Shown piece after piece: positions 23,346 through 35,399 of a DNA stretch of 64,000 nucleotides. A program made the translations under genes and the position numbers. The stretch's first letter is position 1, and each line of letters starts with the position of its first letter. Location: contig OX387610.1 in the NCBI GenBank assembly GCA_947568835.1, forward strand, positions 7,775,501-7,839,500. Direction: 5' to 3'. This DNA comes from Protonemura montana. Lineage: Eukaryota > Arthropoda > Insecta > Plecoptera > Nemouridae. The notes below the pieces were generated by a model that did no database searches, had not been told where the DNA came from, and saw only the letters and a program-made list of their open reading frames with translations.

Positions 23346-24029
23346 TTTCATATTTATCACCGGATTTGGTCGAAGTGTGATGATTTTCAAACAGAATTCT
23401 GCTGACTTGATCTGAAATTTACGCATTTATCGTTAAAAACATTTCCGACAAGTGTATCGAAACTTTAGGTTTCAAGTTGGACTTCAGCAAGGCTGAAACC
23501 CCAATCAAAGAAAAGTTTTTCCGTTTAAAATGTGTTTTAAAACCAGTCTCTTGCCAACTCCTTATAGGTATTTACCACCAGATTGGGATGATTTTTAAAA
23601 AGACTCATGTTTACCCTAAAAGTTAAGCTTTGGTCATTATAAAAATGTCAGGTACAGTTTCCTTCGTATGGTAAAACTGTTGGACGTTCATTCAGGATTC
23701 AAAATCCGGCCTGGGAAAAGTTTCTTCTGTCGAAATGTGTTTTAAAAATTAGCCTCTTGGTCTCCAAGGTAAAATATGAAAATATCGTGCTTTTAAACTT
23801 AAAACATGTCAAAAGAATATGGTTGATTATGTTTTTCGTTCTGTTATACGTCACTCTCACATATGAGAAGTTGATTACCGGACCTCCGACTCAATTTCCC
23901 AAATAGCTGACAGCTCATGAGCAGGAATCATGAGCAGGAGTTATATTTTGCGATTTTTTTTTGTAATTTATTTTGAGCTATACCTGCACCTTTGATTAGG
24001 TATGACACTCAAGAACCAAGAATCCCTTA

Positions 24030-24640
24030 AAAGCTGAAAGAAAACAATCCTAGACTAATTCAACCTGCCCCAAAACTACTCTTCTATGAAAATATTCTAT
24101 CTTTTCACTGAATAAAAATGTTAAGCCGAAAATCTCATGACCTAACCGATCACAAAAAAACCTCACAACTTTCATATAGCGTATAAGTAAACAAATCAAA
24201 TCTTTCAATTCCTTATCCCAGAAAAAAAAAGATATAAGAAACCCAACCCTAAAACGGCACCAATTTCACCAGCAATATTTCACGGGGGAACGATTTCACC
24301 CCTCCTGATGTAGTATTCCAGTCACTCGGCAAAGACTCGGGCCATGATTCAATCCCGTCGGCTCAAGATTCGTTTTCCGGCGTCGTCATCCGGGTGGGGC
24401 GCCAATTGCATTTCCTCTCCCGGCCGGACACTGGCCACGCACAAATCAGATTCGAGCGGCAACACGCATTTGCTGCGCCAAGCGTTCAAAGGCGTTTTGT
24501 CTTTTGTAGGTGAGTTAGGGGAGTTTGACGAACTTACTCGTGGTCTGTGGGCTTTGTGAGCGAGTTATTCAGTTGGGAAAATTGAAGGAGGTATATTTTG
24601 TGGTGTAACGTTTACTTGTGAGATCAAATCACTCGGTAAC
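24030..24640. other. Composition-switch island (strong)
   Basis: The left arm 24040-24260 is C/A-rich and very poor in G. The core 24300-24490 is CpG-rich (CCGGCGTCGTCATCCGGG). The right arm 24500-24620 is G/T-rich (TAGGTGAGTTAGGGGAG). The switch is near 24490. Confidence 0.65.
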
Positions 24641-24732
24641 CCATCCTAGCGTAGTTTTTGGTAGATTATTTCATACAAACAATCCTTTATTGAACTTATT
24701 ATAAGCCACGGCAGAAGTGTAATTCCTAAAGT

Positions 24733-24819
24733 TCCTCGTTATCACTCACTCGTTAACCGACGCCATTTCACCAGTGACAAATGACCGGCGCCAACCCAGT
24801 GCGTCGTTAAACAACACAA
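24733..24819 (+). mobile_element. 5S-SINE, 3' end fragment
   Basis: CACTCACTCGTTAACCGACGCCATT ... CCAGTGACAAATGACC ... CAGTGCGTCGTTAAACAACAC is the last roughly 85 bp of the family. Confidence 0.6.
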
Positions 24820-25590
24820 TTCAAACAACCAATTGGTTGGATTAGCGCTCAAAAGCTACGCCGGATTCCATACGCTTCAACGCAGCATCTAAAGACAGCG
24901 TAATGCTGGAAATCCATAGCAAAACTAACTTTTAGTTTATAGTTCTTTGCTTTCGAATTTTGTTTTGTAAAATTATTTTGTATTTGCTTCCAATTCAAAA
25001 AATACTTTCACTTAATAATCTTGCGTCAAATGCGTGACGCCGTTTTCAATTCGGCTCTAAATAATATAAATCGATGCATAAATTGGTGTCTATGTAACAA
25101 ATTGCACGTGTAATCACCGGGTGCATTGATGTGATAATCACTCGTGCCAACTTCTCCGTGCGAGCGCTTGATCACGGCTCGACGCTCGGCAACGAAGTTT
25201 CGTGGAGTGCCACAAGGTAACGGATCGTCAATGACTTTCGATACAGTCGATTAGCATGCAAGGAGGCGCACGCCGAAAGTCGCACGCCGTGAAGCGTGGA
25301 TTAAACCACGTTTAGTGGAAAACACGGAAAATTGCATCTTATGAGCTGAAATTGACTTTTAGCCAAATTCACGGCTTCACGTGGTGCTTTTGTTTCATAA
25401 AATTTGATCGATTAAAATGAGAATCACGTTAAAATCATCCCTCACGTAGTACCTGAGGCTTTTACATTAAATTTTGTCTTGATCAGGAAATTGGTTTGTA
25501 AACTCTAACATAGCTCAACAGCACAAGGGTTGTGAACTACTTTAGAGAGACGCCTTGAAGAGACAGCCACAGTTTTATAACAGAAAAATA

Positions 25591-25980
25591 AATTCTCATC
25601 AGATCACCGAAGTTAAGCAAAATATGCGCCGGGTAAGGTATTGGTGATCGTCACTTATATGAGCAATTCTGTTCGGGAGATAGGTTGAACGTATGAATGT
25701 TAAAAAACTTCTTTCGCCTTGCTTATCAGCTTCTCGACAGCATGGGTAGAGAAATTCTGTTGTCCGCGTTGAACCGTCCTTCGGAAGGGGTGTAAAGCCG
25801 GTGGTCCTCTTTATGCTCTTCGACACGAGAAGGATATATGCCGGCACCGGTTACTTCTCGTCCTTTCTAGACTTATAGGTTAGGTTCATCACCATCCTCA
25901 TTATCATCTACCCATCCTGACGCCATTACTCAATCGCGTAGGGCCCGTTGTCAAAAAAACGCGTCGCTAAAGCCCACCAA
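25591..25980 (+). mobile_element. 5S-SINE, nearly full length
   Basis: The head shows CAGATCACCGAAGTTAAGCA with box A intact and a damaged box C (ATTGGTGATCGTCA). The whole body (TTCTGTTCGGGAGA, CTTGCTTATCAGCTTCTCG, CCGTCCTTCGGAAGG, GCCGGCACCGG) and the 3' end (AACGCGTCGCTAAAGCC) follow. Confidence 0.9.
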
Positions 25981-25989
25981 TTAATCAAT

Positions 25990-26400
25990 CAATGATCAGC
26001 TATATTGACACAAAGATAAAATTTTCCGTTTGCTATTATAATTTTAACTGGATGCTCTATCCCCAAGTTCCTGAAAATAGCGAAACCCGCGCGCGCATCA
26101 GTTCCGTGCGGTCAAATGAAAAGCCGTCCATCGACCCACCCCGGGGAGGATTGGGGGTGACCGTGCGTACGCTCGCCTGACAAAAGGGTTGTTTGCCCAG
26201 CGACGACGAGCTTGGTCATTCTACTGCGCGGCGGTGATCGGGCATCGGCAGAGCGTGAATACAGCGGTCACCTCTTGGTGCCGTGGAGATGTGTACGGCA
26301 TGGAGAGATGCTGGTTAAGAGGCGGTACTATAAGACTAATGGTTGCTTATGGTTAGAGCAGAAGAGGATTGACCCATTTGCCGAAAACAAGAAGCGCCCA
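25990..26400. other. Composition-switch island
   Basis: The C-rich left part (GACCCACCCCGGGG) switches near 26145 to G-rich DNA (GGATTGGGGGTGACCGTGCG), which stays G-rich to about 26370. ORFs at 25992 and 26212 are unrecognised. Confidence 0.55.
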
Positions 26401-27029
26401 AAATACAAATCGGTCGAAAAAATGTAATTCTAAAAAAAATAGTACGAAAATATTTTACACCGAGAAAATTTTAGCTGAAAATAGTGAATAAAAACCAATA
26501 TTTCAGAAAAAAAATTATTTTCAGTTCCGATTTCACATGAGTCAATGGTGGGGACGCGCTGCTAAGAACAGTTTGTTTCAGGCCGTTCATGGCGTAGCGG
26601 GCAGAATGCGAAATTAACGAATCTCGCTAATTAAGGTGCATTGCTGTTAAAATCAATGTGGTTTCAATAGTAGTGAGATTGCTGCACTTAATCCTGATAA
26701 CGTAGCTTTCGAACTAATTAAATTATCAACATCAGCGGTTTTCCCAAATTTTTGTAACTAATATCAGCTATATTTACTCAATATACTTTGATACAATACA
26801 TTAGCACCGTTTAAGCCACCATTGCAAAGGGGTCAAAATTTGATCATTTTTCGCATTAGGATGAAAGTTAGTCAGCATATTTCCGAATTCCCTAGCATGT
26901 TAATGCTTAAAAAAATTACCCATTTACCCAAACTCTGCTCCGATTTTTTACAAGGGTATAATTCCTATATAGCAAGTTTTTTAGAATGCAACGTTCACAA
27001 GTTTAAATGGTAACTTAATCGGAAATGCT

Positions 27030-27520
27030 CATCCTCCAGCGGTATCCATCTCTATTGCAATCACAAACATATCTCACCCATCCCAACAATGGTCTGCGAT
27101 TCAACAATAAAGCGTGATCCTCAAAAGAGAGATCGCACCATTAAATACTCCAAACGAACGGCATTTGTTTTTCCCAGGGTGATAGCGACACAGGGAGGAC
27201 TCGATTGGAGCGCTATTTGTTTTCGCCACCCTACGCAATTATCAGCGTGGCGTGACGAGCGCGTGCGGTTGGGAAGTGTGACCGAACGGATTCGAATAAT
27301 TAGCTAACAGATAGTGTGGGTTTTTTTTTAGTTTGAATTTGAATAAAATGTTAATTGAGATTTTAATTGTGTCTGATGTTTTATTAAGCTATTAAAATAA
27401 TTATGTTTAACAAATGGGTTGCTTTAATTAATTGTTTCCGGGGGGGTTCGATTTTGATCGCGCTATGCTGACAAGTGGATTAAGGGAAAACATGCCGGAA
27501 ATATAAAGTTATTTTTGGTT
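27030..27520. other. Composition-switch island (strong)
   Basis: The C/A-rich left arm 27030-27160 changes near 27240 to a G/T-rich right arm reaching about 27520, with CCGGGGGGGTTCG at 27438-27450. No gene is recognised. Confidence 0.6.
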
Positions 27521-27540
27521 GCGTGATGGTCTTTAGAGCC

Positions 27541-27695
27541 ATGGTGTGACGATTTTACGTGTTTTATGGTTTTGCTAGGTTTGCGGCCCTAAAGAGGGTC
27601 TGAAATCTCGACGCTTCTGCGAGGCACGGTTCGTCATCTTCAGGAGAATCATTCTCCTCCATGTAGAGCAAAGCCGTAAAACAAGTCTAATCACA
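27541..27695. mobile_element. M5 inverted-repeat element, diverged copy
   Basis: ATGGTTTTGCTAGGTTTGCGGCCCT on the left and AGAGCAAAGCCGTAAAAC on the right correspond to the two arms of the cleaner M5 copy at 34560. Confidence 0.5.
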
Positions 27696-28528
27696 ATTAT
27701 TTTTAACACGTCTTCATTAGGAAGCTTTCTTGTCTGTCTGTTTATTTATTTGCTTATTTGTTTGTCTTGTACACATTTTGCAGTCGATTTTAAAGCAACT
27801 TCCCGATGAGCTAGAAACTTGAAATTTTAAACATAGCCTAGAAGTGGATGATAACATATTCTATTACATTTTTGAGATAGATTCATGAATTACTTTACCT
27901 CATCTGGCACTTCAAGCCGATTCATGAGTCTTCCCACTCCGCTGTTTGGAGGATCTACCGACAGCGCGTCTGAGTGACTCGCCCGGACTCGCTGACGGTA
28001 GCTACCATTTGTAATATAGCGCTGCGCACTGACTTACGCGGACTTCGATTTCATTAAAAAATTTGTCTGATCGAGAAATGACTAACATTTCTGAAATCCT
28101 CGTGCTTTAGGGTAGTATAAAATACCAAAGTATTGTTATCAAAATCGTATTTACTGGTGAGATTTCGGTGTTGAAACACGGCGGAGTTCTTTACTCATTT
28201 TAACTTCATTAAAAACAGTAATTTTACTTGTAGTTAGATGTCTGAAAACTTCTTGTTCTCTCAAGATTAGTATTGTAAATATAATAAAAAAATTTCGAAT
28301 TACTAAACTCTATTACTTTTCGGAAAACCGAAGGCTACAACAAAAAGTTTGTTGTACTGAGTTTCCCACAAATTTCCCGCAGAATAACTTGTCGAGTTTT
28401 TTATTAGTAACTCAGAAACACGTGAGAATAACGCCATTGCAAAAAAGATTTGCTCTATTTAAAAATTTTAAGTTCCTTATAATATAATTGACAAATCTAA
28501 TTCGTATAACACATGAAGCTGGTTCGCT

Positions 28529-28806
28529 TGATTTGTTGTTTTTAACGAGGCATTGGTTCGACAACGAGTTCTGTGGCACTAGTCAAATGGCGTTGGTGAA
28601 TGAATGGGTGTTGATGAGGATGATGATGAACCTAACTTTAGTTATAAATCAAGGGGAAATCTGGTGTCGGCACATAGCCTACTCCTGCCAAACAGCATCC
28701 GGTCGCTTAATGTCCCTTCCGAAGGAAGGTACAACGCGAACAACAGAATTCCGCCTCAAATTCATACTATCAGGAGCTTGATAGGCAAGGCGAGTGTTGT
28801 AAAAAG
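28529..28806 (-). mobile_element. 5S-SINE, 5'-truncated
   Basis: The plus strand reads TTGTGGCACTAGTCAAATGGCGTTGG-like sequence, then TGATGAGGATGATGATGAACC, GTCGGCACATAGCCTACTCC, CCCTTCCGAAGGAAGGTACA and GCTTGATAGGCAAGGCGAGTG. It ends in the body before the 5S head. Confidence 0.85.
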
Positions 28807-28909
28807 AGACGTTATAATACATAGTAGCGACAATTATCGTAAACAACACTGCGAGATCAGCCAAACAATAGAAAAACTCATCGCTTTGATATTGTCCCAT
28901 ACAAGGTGT

Positions 28910-29565
28910 CGGTACTGGAAGCTCTTCTGAACCCCTAGCATCTGCGCACTCAAATCCACGACCACCCTCCGGCCAAAAGCAGCCATCGTCCTTACAAAAA
29001 GCAAAACACTTTCAAAGCTTACATCTTTTAAAAGTAAAACATACATCTATCAGCGCTTCAAAGTTGATTCAAGTAAAAATAAAAAAACTACCCCTTTTCT
29101 TTCTTTATCATTTTCCTTGCTCGCAAAGCACCACTAGCTTTTATATACGTCACCCATGAGAGTCTTTAACATCTCATTAAATTCGAATGTTAAATGTCGA
29201 TTGAATTATTAATTAGACTTTCTTTTAATTACAATCCAGAGCGCACGACACTTGTAGTTGTGTCACCGTCTCTGTTGTGCCAGTGTTAGAGAGAGGATGG
29301 AGAGAGATGGTATTGTACGTTGTTGAGAGGGTGCTGGCTACAACGGCTTGGGCCCTTTGGCCTGTTAATAAGAGGCATTGTCGACCGAGGGCCCTTGAGG
29401 ACAGCAAGTGCATAGGGCTTTGTGTACCAGGACAACTTTGCCATGTGATCTGGGAGGCTGGGTAGGGTTTGTTTGGGTAGTTACGCGTGGGTGGTGTGGG
29501 TTAGGGCGTGGGTGTTTTTGTTGTTGTGTTTTTGGGTGTTTTGGATGGTGAGATGGATGGGAAAT
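28910..29565. other. Composition-switch island (strong)
   Basis: The left arm (28910-29130) is C/A-rich with stretches such as CCACGACCACCCTCCGGCC. The right arm (29280-29560) is strongly G/T-rich (GGGTAGGGTTTGTTTGGG). The switch is near 29270. ORFs on both strands at 29225-29465 mirror each other and are probably compositional. Confidence 0.65.
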
Positions 29566-30459
29566 ATTGTTAAGTCTCTGAAAATTAAGAAGTGGAATTT
29601 TTGTTGAACATTTTTTGGGTTTTTATACGTATAGCTTTACGACTTATTTCCGTGTGATTGGAAAATTTATAAATATTTCCCATTTTGTGGCGTTTTAGCA
29701 AAAAACAAAGGATATTTTCGGCTTTTTTTTTGTGTTTGCAAGTTACTTGTATGCAAGAAGATAGATACTGTAAAGTTTTTTTCGCTTTCCACTGATAAAA
29801 AGTCATTTTTACGGTCAAAGTTTAAAAAATAAGTGATGTTCTCAAAAGTTTGACACGGTTATTTCGAGTAGCACTTAGCCATTTTGAAGTAGAGAATTCA
29901 AATTTGGGTCAATAGGTTTGGGTCGATGACAGTTTATTTACCGCTGTTTGCCACTAGTTTTGAAAGAGGCTTTCCGTTTAAGTGGTGGAGGTGCCAGGTT
30001 AAGCTTGAAAAAGCTTTAAAGTGGAGGTGCCAGGATGGAAATAGTTTTTGTTCTTGAAATTTTCACGTTGGTTTTTACCTAAAACGACATATTAATCGAC
30101 TTTGAAAGATATTTTAGACTTGGCACATCTTTTAAAAATGGAGGACGTATTGTCAACAAATTAGCTGAGAAAATAACCGATTGGTGCATACAATACTTTT
30201 TTGCCGGATGTTTGTTCTGCGCTGAAGAAACTTCGCAGAAATTGTCCTGACATTTTATATAAGTATATGCTTTTGAGTTTACCAATTCAAGTTCTATTAT
30301 TGCAATGCCTTCTCTTTTATTAATTCTCAGGAGACCATAAAAAAAGATTCATAGACTATTGTATATTTAAGATACGAATTGTTTGTATTTTCCTAGAAAA
30401 ATACCTAATTTTACCCCAAATTTAGTATGATTCACTTGTTAACAGTAGGATGCGAGGAC

Positions 30460-30785
30460 AAACAATAACTATTAGATTTCCACGCATCTTTCTCAGCAAA
30501 CAAACACACATTACTACCGACGCCCAGACAACGACGCCTTGAAAGCGACGTCACGACGCTGTGACGACGCTGTGGCTGTCACAGCCGTGACTTTGCCAGG
30601 CGAACAACAATTACCCCACGTCACAGCTTTGTGACGAACGTAAAATAATATGAACGAACACTGGAATAATATTTCCCTGTGGCAAATATTTTATTTTGTC
30701 GCAAACTTTTACCAGAAGCTCGCTTTGTGTGCAGTGAAGACATCTTTGATGCTGGGTAAATACGTGCAGGGGTAGGATTTAATTA
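30460..30785. other. Composition-switch island (moderate)
   Basis: The C/A-rich left arm has dense GACGCC and GACGTC words (30510-30620) and two GCTGTGACG repeats. The right arm near 30715-30780 is only mildly G/T-rich. Confidence 0.45.
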
Positions 30786-31099
30786 ACTTGACTTGAACTT
30801 TGCAGAAAATGTTATTTGAAGACTTAATAACAACGGGCATATGATTTTATTCAGAGTTGTTCGAACTTTATGCGTTATACGCATGTTTTCGCATATTTTG
30901 GCGATAAAAGCGATAAATTTCATGGATTGAACGTTTGCATATGAAATACGGATACCAAACGAGGACCTAATTTTTAGATGAACTATAGCTTCGCAAACGT
31001 AGTTTGCGTTACGTTGTAGATATAAAACCTACTCTTTTAACAATGAAGTTATTTTTTTTTTGTGCACAAATGCACTAAAATTCTCTCAAAAAATATGTG

Positions 31100-31215
31100 T
31101 TCAGGTAGATCAGTGGGCTAGAGTAACACCCGCGTTAGATCGAGGTTCGTGTCCCCGTTCGGGTATCAAATTATGATAGGGTAGTAGTGTTCCTTATAGT
31201 AAAAAAGGTGACCAT
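31100..31215 (+). mobile_element. tRNA-like SINE fragment
   Basis: AGTGGGCTAGAGTAACACCCGCG resembles a D-arm/box A region. The box B GGTTCGTGTCC at 31144-31154 has one likely change from consensus. The tail GGGTATCAAATTATGATAGGG matches the copy at 735. No intact cloverleaf. Confidence 0.6.
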
Positions 31216-31649
31216 CTCTTGTGTCTTTTGGCTCTTTTGGTTCTCCAAAGGTTGTTTCAAATATTTACTGCAAAATATTTTGTAAATCTTCACACAAAAG
31301 AAATCAAGCCGATTGTACAAATTGTACCTCTCTACAAAACTAACTCGCCTGATAAAAGTGTACTTGCAAACTGAAAGCCGAAACTAAAAAATGTATACAA
31401 GAAATAAATTCTGGACCAAAAGTGAAAGAAAAAACTAACTAAAACAGTTTCACAGAACGTTAGGGCAACCTCGAAAATTTTCGTTTTTTCCACACACATA
31501 ATTGGTTAGTTAGTAAAAAACGCCAATGTGTTCGAGATTTTATTTCAGAAAATACAAAATACAATAGTTTTTGAGTTATTGACCCTGATTATTTTATGCT
31601 TGAACTAGGTAATTGTTATAATTTTGTGTGGTTCTTTTGTTATCAGAAA

Positions 31650-31845
31650 ATTGTCAAGACTGCTCTAACCCTTGAAGAAGTAACTAGTAAATGTTACGAA
31701 ACGTCGGGAAATTTAGTAGCCCTTTACTTAGCATTTAAAACCCAGTTCAAATAGTTTTTCTTAAAACTAGTGATATGGATAAATCAAGTAGATATGAGTC
31801 TAAAAACCCTCATAAAACCAAGCAAGTTATTTAAAAACACTGTGA
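31650..31845 (-). mobile_element. M4 element, single arm
   Basis: GAAGTAACTAGTAAATGTTACGAAACGTCGGGAAATTTAGTAGCCCTTTACTTAGCATT matches in order the M4 copies at 42377 and 47485. AAATCAAGTAGATATGAGTCTAAAAACC marks the terminal repeat. Confidence 0.7.
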
Positions 31846-31859
31846 AATTGTCTCCCAAG

Positions 31860-32235
31860 TGGCTATGCTCACCCTCCCATCGACTACACATAGGGTCAGT
31901 GTCCAACCCACCGTGAAAGCCACCGCCGCGCTGACAGTTTCCAGTTGAAAGAATTTAAGAGTGTGCTTCGTGTATTTGTGGTTGTCACGCGCTCAAAGTA
32001 GAGGGCGCTGTGTGCGGCGACGGCGCTAGGAAAACAAAAACAAAGGGCGTCGTTCAAGTCAAGGGTGCGGGGAATTGAGCTTGGTCCTGGTTGGAGTCTA
32101 GTGCCTGGGATTATTTGGCTGACCACCGATAGAGTGTTGTTTTATCTGTGGGATTGTTTTCGGGTAGCGTGAGAAGATGAAGAAGATATTGGAGTTTGTT
32201 GATTTAATGACATTGTTTGGGTATAATTGCTCATT
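31860..32235. other. Composition-switch island (strong)
   Basis: The C/A-rich left arm (31865-31930, CCGTGAAAGCCACCGCCGCG) switches near 31930 to a long G/T-rich right arm (to about 32230). It begins immediately after an M4 element. Confidence 0.6.
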
Positions 32236-32439
32236 TCTTAATGAGTTTTTTGTTGTGTCTTTAAAAGATACGCTGATGGTAGTTACGAATTAAATTTCAT
32301 TTTTTGGTTGTGATTGATAAAATATTTACGGAAAACCAAGTCAAAAACAAAGTTAAATCAATTTAAACGATGATATTATGTTCTTAAGGAAGATATAAGA
32401 AGGAAATGTAAGGAAAAAAATATAAGGAACTCTAACAAT

Positions 32440-32575
32440 CTCTCAAAAATGGGTGCCCAATCGGGGACTCGAACCCCGATCATTTGAGCTAGCTGGACAT
32501 TGCTATTTTGAGAGGAAGATTTTAGTGCATTTGATAAGAACGACGTATCTCTGATGAGTATTTTAGAAATTTTAT
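32440..32575 (-). mobile_element. tRNA-like SINE fragment
   Basis: The minus strand carries box B GGTTCGAGTCC within CGGGG/CCCCG and the tail GGGCACCCATTTTTGAGAG. Upstream body words (TTTAGTGCATTTGATAAGAAC on the plus strand) match the copies at 17295 and 40010. The D arm is shortened. Confidence 0.7.
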
Positions 32576-33285
32576 CAGGGTTTTTTATTTAAAAAAAATA
32601 CTCTTTCCATTGCAAGTATTTACAATTCAAATCAGATATCTAAAAAATTAATTATATATTTTTTTTTGCAACTTTTTATAACTTGCAGTACCTATGGGGT
32701 AAGGGTTGTTTATTTTTTCGTGGTACTTTTCTGAATGGAGCAATAAAAGATCAATAATGAAATGAAAAAAACAATTGTTTGTTTTCTAGCTTGCGTTTGA
32801 AGTACAAGATTATGAGACGAGTATTTTCAATGGAGCGATGTAATCCGGCATATAAGCTAATTGTGTAAATTTAAGCAATAATTATGGCTATCCGAGCTCA
32901 TATTTCCACGAACACTCCAGACGGAAAACAAACCATGATACCAGGCTGCAATCGCCAGAGATTTCCCACAGAATTTTCTTGAGTAAAGTATAGGGCAACA
33001 CGATTCTAAAATAGACAGAAAGCTGTTAAATTCAGACTACCCGCTGGCTCATCATTTGCATATTCTGTAGACTACACATTTGCACTTCTCAGCTAAACGG
33101 CTAGACTTTGGTTAGTGCAAAAGACATTTTTGCAGACATTTTTCGAATAAATTTCAAACAAAAACAGTGCGGCAACCACTTTATGCAAATGTTATTTGTG
33201 TTACACACAATTACGCATGATGTCTTTTTTTTAACGAAATTATCAATAATAGTAAAGGTAATTTTTCTATTTCAAAATATACACG

Positions 33286-33418
33286 TTCGGTTTTTCAGTT
33301 GGGGGTTAATAAATCAACATATTTAACAAACAAAAAACATCTTATGATTGGCTGTTGTCAAGAAAATAACAAATTAACAGACTGTTGAAATTCTTAACGG
33401 ACTATTGAAAAGTCGCCC
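33286..33418 (-). mobile_element. MITE M2 copy
   Basis: ACAAATTAACAGACTGTTG, AATTCTTAACGGACTATTGAAAAGTCGCCCC and internal CATCTTATGATTGGCTGTTG align, in reverse complement, with M2 at 12885. Confidence 0.6.
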
Positions 33419-33549
33419 CTAAAAGTATTTGATGTTACAGTTATGCATCACTTAATGTAATAAATTACTTTGAACATAAAGGAACTTTCACATAAAAATA
33501 CAATTACGATGTTTATTTCCAAAAAACAATATTCAGAAACCTTCAGAAG

Positions 33550-33905
33550 TACCTTCATATTCTGGATGTGATCTTTCCCTTCCAGAATATAACCAAATAA
33601 CTGACCCCAACTACGCTCAACCCAACAACAGAATGCGTATTTACGTTGCTAGATCCACTTGGCTCCTAACTAAATGTCCACTATCTCATGTCCAATCCCT
33701 TGGGGAACACTTTCCTTTTGACAAATTCATGCCCCGTTTTGTGGGCAATTTACGTTTTAACTCTGTTACCTCAACAAAGTAGGATAGGAGGAAGAGAGGG
33801 TGGGGGGGGGGGGGGGGGATTTGGAGATAAGGAGGGTCGAACGTGGTATTTGTGATACCATTAAAGGGATGAATAGAATATTTGGGGACACAGATGGTAC
33901 TTAAA
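33550..33905. other. Composition-switch island with a 17-base G run
   Basis: The C/A/T-rich left arm 33580-33770 switches near 33780 to G-rich DNA. A run of 17 G lies at 33802-33818, inside GAAGAGAGGGT...GGATTTGGAG. The right arm stays G-rich to about 33900. Confidence 0.7.
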
Positions 33906-34559
33906 AAAAAAACTATTTCAAACTTGGATGAATGCTAAGTATAATCAGCTCTATTTCTTCGGCATTTTGTAACTTAAAATGTTACTTTGTTTAGGGCGGA
34001 AGATGATCAAGGTTACTTGGGTAAAATGTTTATTTTTGTTTTAAATTCAAAATTTTCAGCTAGAAAAGAACGACTTATTAAAATGGTGTTTTAGTGTATT
34101 CCAAAATAACAGGAGCGTTAACTTTTGAAGTTGTTACATGACAAATAATAGGGTCTTCGTTCGATTCATGTTCATCTTGTCTGATGTCAACATTTCAATT
34201 CGTCTCGATTCGACCATAAGCTGTGTCCAACTCACGTACCTACGCCAAACCTCTTCCTGTCTGGCTAACTACAGATCTTTGCAAAAACTCAAACTAGCTT
34301 GGGTTACCCTCGTTAGGAGATACATTCGACAAAGCAGAGAAATCAATCAATTCTGGCTGTTCACATGTTTTTAGAGGTAAATATTGACTTTTACAAATTC
34401 GTGAACAAAGAACCGTTGTTAAAAACCGATGCACACGAGTTTTTGGGATACACTATAAGAAGATATTTTATTTCTACTTATATTTCTATTTATTCATTTT
34501 CAAAAAATCCAAAATAAATATTTAAATTTTCGAGTGGTTGTTTTCAGAGCCTTGGTTTG

Positions 34560-34702
34560 ATGTTATAATATGTTTTTCGGTTTTGCTCTGTGTTGAAGAG
34601 GTTTGCGCCCCTAAAAACCCTTAGACCCTTTAGATGTTAGACCCTTTCTAGGACCGCAAACCTCTTCAGCACAGAGCAAAACCGAAAACCATATCATAAC
34701 AT
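34560..34702. mobile_element. M5 hairpin element, 143 bp
   Basis: Two 58-base arms (34560-34617 and 34645-34702) are inverted copies with 52 of 58 positions matching by hand count, including TTTTCGGTTTTGCTCTGTG and GAAGAGGTTTGCG. The 27-base loop holds TTAGACCCTTT and a near-copy of it. As RNA it would fold into a long hairpin. It is most likely a small foldback or MITE. Confidence 0.7.
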
Positions 34703-34849
34703 TTTAATTTTCATAAAACTCAGCTTCACAGTAGAACAATTGCTGTTTCAACACACACACATATATACACCAGTAATTTTCAAGCTCGTTGCATGTTTTC
34801 GTTAATAGAGCGTCTGCTGACAGCAAATATTCTCTCCTTGTTCGAAACG

Positions 34850-35230
34850 ACTGCGTTCATTTATGCGAACAATCCACCAACCAATTAATTCGCCAATAAT
34901 TCTCATTTGTGAACACCACAAAGTCATAGCAATTTCCACCGCAGACTCGCAGTCGTGGCACCCTGACTAGACCCACAGCGCACGCCGAATTAAATAGCAA
35001 TTTTGTATTTTCCTCGGCCACAAATGAGATGAAAAATTTGTTTCGTAATTGTCGTCCCCCCAGCACGTCGGGGCGAGGGTGTATTGTCGCTTTTTTGGAG
35101 GGGGGGGGGGGGGGTATGAGACGTGGGGGGTTGGGGGGTAGGTTTAGAAATGACAAGGGGTTGAACGACTCTATCTGCATTCATTCTAGGCACGCTCGAA
35201 GAGGGTAAAACGCCCACCCTCATGCGGCGT
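34850..35230. other. Composition-switch island with a 15-base G run
   Basis: A C/A-rich left arm (34860-34990) is followed by CCCCCCAGCACGTCGGGGCGAGGG, then 15 G at 35100-35114 and GGGGGGTTGGGGGG. The right arm is G-rich to about 35160. The minus-strand ORF rich in proline is the C-rich complement. Confidence 0.65.
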
Positions 35231-35351
35231 CATTACTGTCTCGTTATCGCGATAGAGATATTGCTCTTAAAATTTCATTTGAAATCTGCTTGCAATGCAG
35301 CCGTTTTTTTTTCTTTTCTTTTTGATGACGTACGGTTTTGGTGCAAGGGAA

Positions 35352-35399
35352 CTATAAAATCATATAAATCATATAAATCATATAAATCACATATAAATC
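35352..35399. repeat. 9-bp minisatellite at the LINE 5' edge
   Basis: Four to five units of about TCATATAAA directly precede the LINE-derived ORF. Confidence 0.7.
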
